In this document: piece after piece, positions 33,801-36,038 of the stretch
Layout: every line of letters begins with the position of its first letter
Position numbering within the stretch: the first letter of the stretch is position 1
Assembly: GCF_900005765.1 (NCBI RefSeq)
Contig: NW_021628644.1
Span: 1 to 36,038, forward strand
Source: Plasmodium relictum
Taxonomy: Eukaryota > Apicomplexa > Aconoidasida > Haemosporida > Plasmodiidae
Length of the DNA stretch: 36,038 nt
Direction of reading: 5' to 3'
Made by a program: the position numbers and the translations under genes
The notes under the pieces: generated by a model
The model's database searches: none
Told to the model about the DNA's origin: nothing
What the model saw: only the letters and a program-made list of their open reading frames with translations

Positions 33801-35017
33801 TGGTTTATTAATTGGATACTCAGAGACTTTGCTAGAGTATTGAACAAAAAAATTAATAAAGAGTATGTATAACTAATTATACGTTTATATATATATATAC
33901 TTATCTTATTATACATACAATGGCATTTTATAATATTGATTTATAAACTGCCTGTTTAATGACTTTGTTAAAGTGTTAAACAAACAAATTAATAAAGAGC
34001 ATGTATAACTATATATACGCTTTTAAATATATATATATATATACTTGTTTTTATTATATATACAATGGTTTCTTATGATACATAGTATTTAATTTGAATT
34101 AAATTATGCTGCATCTTTTAATAGAAATGTTAAACTGTTATAAATGAGTTTTTATTTACAAAGAATCAGTGTATTCTTTTAATTAAAAACACACATAAGC
34201 ACACAATTTATAACAATTAACAAAAGTCAAAACTATAATTTATTCAATGTTATTTCAAATAAATATACATTAAAATAACACAAAATTTATACCTTTTCAT
34301 TCCTTAAGTTTTTCATTTAACTAAAAATTAATTCTCTTTTTAATTCGAACAAACATCAACAAACAAAAAAAAAAAATAATTTTATTTATTTATTTTTTTT
34401 AATTAAAAAGATGTATATACAATAAAGTAAACAAAACAATGAAAATAAAATAACTTTATATTTTTTTTTTTTTTAACTAGTGTTAGCGCATGGCTGACTT
34501 CTATTCTCCTGACTGGCAATTTATTGTATTTTTACAAAAGGTTAATAACAATTTTTTATTAACCAAATATATAATATTTAATTTGAATTAAATAATTCTG
34601 TATTACTTAACAGATAGATATTTATTTTTATAAATGTGTTTTTATTTACAAAGAATAGGTATATTCTTTTAATTAAAAATACACATAAAATTTATAACAA
34701 ATAACAAAAATTAAAATTCTGATTTATTCAATGTTATTTCAAAATATACATATTGAATACAACATAAAAATTATACTTTTTCATATATTTAGCTTTTTAT
34801 ATAAGTAAAAATTCTCTTTTTATTAGAACAAACATCAACAGACAAATAAAAAAAAATAATTTAATTTTTTTTAATTACAAAGACGCATATAAAAAAAAAA
34901 TGACTCTATATATTTTTTCTTTAACTAGCATCAGTACATGGCTGCCTTATATTTTGCTGACTAGTCACCTATTTTATTTTACAAAAGGTTAATGATAATT
35001 TTTTTTTTAATTAACCA
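33801..35017 (+). mobile_element. Solo LTR-like repeat with ATCAT duplication, itself interrupted
   Basis: The outer unit begins TGGTTTATTAATTGGATACT and ends TTTAATTAACCA. It is bracketed by ATCAT (33796-33800) and ATCAT (35018-35022). Its two parts, 33801-33936 and 34571-35017, are separated by a complete family A copy. Rejoined it is 583 bp and matches the copy at 24626-25185 across the break (TGGCATTTTATAAT then ATAATATTTAATTTGAATT). The head hairpin is a mixture, with GGATACTC on the left arm and GAGTATTG on the right arm. Confidence 0.85.
33937..34565 (+). mobile_element. Solo LTR-like repeat, family A, nested, with AATAT duplication
   Basis: This 629-bp unit runs from TGATTTATAAACTGCCTG to TTTTTTATTAACCA. 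It lies inside the outer unit between TTATAATAT (AATAT at 33932-33936) and AATATATAATATTT (AATAT at 34566-34570). The uninterrupted sequence in a related copy (near 24706-24725) is TTATAATGTATAATATTT, so removing the insert and one AATAT restores the expected text. The head hairpin, AAAGAATCAGTGTATTCTTT and the tail CTAGTGTTAGCGCATGGC are all present. Confidence 0.87.
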
Positions 35018-35022
35018 ATCAT

Positions 35023-35234
35023 GAAATTTATGAGTAATAAAAACAGTTCGTAGATTGATTTTTATATGCTGATCGTTGAGATATAATAAATTTTTATTTA
35101 AATTATTTATATTAAAAATCTTTTTCAAGTCGAATTAAATAGTAAAATAAAAATAAGAAGAATTATGTTTTTATTAGTGTTTAATTTTTTTTTAATTAAA
35201 TTAAAGGTTATATTTACTAAAGTAAATATATACC
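35023..35234. other. AT-rich stretch between two repeat copies
   Basis: No gene is present. It may be the remaining body of the diverged minus-strand repeat cut at 33795, but similarity is too weak to assert. Confidence 0.35.
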
Positions 35235-35894
35235 TGGTTAATAAAAGGTATTATTAACCTTTTGTAGCATGCTAAGCTAGTTGCTAGTTGTATACGTACA
35301 AGTTAGCCATGCACTGACGCTAGTCCTATATATAAAAAAAAAAAAAAAAAAATAAAGTTATTTTTTTTTGTTTGTTTATTTATATATATATACATCTTTG
35401 TAATTTAAAAAAAAAAAAAAAATTAAATATATTTTTTTTTTTTTTTTGGGAAGAGTTTTTATGAATGAATGTTATGTTATGTTATGTTTTAATTTTTAGT
35501 GTAAATAAAAATTAAAAGAAAGAAATGTTAACTTATTAAAACTTAAGAGATAAGAGAAATATTTATGTATTATTCAATGTATATTTTTGAAATAACATTG
35601 AATATCATAAAATTTTGACTTAATAAATTGTTATAAATTATTTGTATGTTTTTAATTAAAAGAAGATATTAATTCTTTGTAAATAAAAACTCATTTATAA
35701 CTGTTAATAGGTTTATTAAAAGATGCAGTAAAATTTAACTTCAATTAAATATTATGCATCATAAGAAAACTGTATATATATATATAATAAAAACGAATAT
35801 ATATATATAAACGTATACTTAGTTATACATGCTCTTTATTAATTTGTTTGTTTAATACTCTAGCAAAGTCATTAAACGGCCAATTAATAAAACA
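35235..35894 (-). mobile_element. Solo LTR-like repeat, family A, full length
   Basis: A 660-bp minus-strand unit starting TGGTTAATAAAAGGTATTAT and ending AATTAATAAAACA. It has the terminal hairpin, GCCATGCACTGACGCTAG, the inverted repeat TATTCAATGT/ACATTGAATA, and the head hairpin with ATTAAAC/GTTTAAT-type arms. The flanks are ATACC and GATAC, so no intact duplication is seen. A triple GTTAT run (35470-35485) is private to this copy. Confidence 0.72.
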
Positions 35895-36038
35895 GATACA
35901 TAATAACGTTTAAAATACTTTTAATCTTATATAATATATTTTTTTTTTATGTACAAAAGTTTTAATAAGAAAAGTTATAATTTGTTTTGTTTTATTTTAA
36001 TTTCCTTGTACATTATATTTATTGTAAATATAATAGAA
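35895..36038. other. AT-rich end of window
   Basis: Nothing recognisable is seen up to the window edge. Confidence 0.5.

Noticed and set aside
18922-35894. CRISPR-like or telomere-like repeat array
   Set aside because: The units are 450-660 bp, dispersed, in both orientations and with insertion duplications. No short regularly spaced repeats and no telomeric heptamer arrays are present.

Overview
The base composition is extremely AT-rich. The window also has short two-exon genes with small introns (100-120 bp, GTAAGA/GTAAGG donors), PEXEL export motifs, an ETRAMP-type gene and an rRNA unit. Together these point to a Plasmodium chromosome, probably near a subtelomere. The many short noncoding units with TG...CA ends and 5-bp target-site duplications look like solo LTRs. 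LTR retrotransposons are reported from avian malaria parasites (P. gallinaceum, P. relictum) but not from mammalian Plasmodium, so I infer an avian Plasmodium. That species call is inference and was not tested.

Layout. Positions 1-430 hold the 3' end of a 28S rRNA on the + strand. A compact GC-rich RNA gene with a perfect B box and a T-run terminator lies at 3281-3437. A long AT-rich stretch carries one ETRAMP-like gene (6721-7071). A two-exon PEXEL gene lies on the minus strand (14369-14925), with a decayed coding remnant just downstream (14099-14335). A broken coding region occupies about 19484-20425 on the minus strand. A + strand two-exon PEXEL membrane protein lies at 25987-26755, and a minus strand PEXEL protein with a PHIST-like tryptophan pattern at 31310-32179. 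All three exported proteins have a hydrophobic segment at the end of exon 1 and an RxLxE motif 21-22 residues into exon 2.

Between these genes (about 18.9-25.2 kb, 27.0-30.6 kb, 33.7-35.9 kb, and one copy near 2.0-2.4 kb) lie many copies of 0.45-0.66 kb noncoding repeats in both orientations, often nested. I distinguish three families, A, C and E. They share similar ends and a head hairpin but differ in the middle. Insertion is shown directly by matched 5-bp duplications: GTAAA, GTGTA (inside another copy), ATCAT and AATAT (nested pair), with AGTAT and ATTAT as weaker cases. No reverse transcriptase, integrase or gag gene is visible, so these look like solo LTRs or non-autonomous derivatives. 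Repeat strand is a convention: '+' means the head hairpin comes first.

The exported-protein genes sit singly between repeat clusters. The window reads as rDNA-flanking or subtelomeric sequence in which host-interaction genes and repeats are interspersed.
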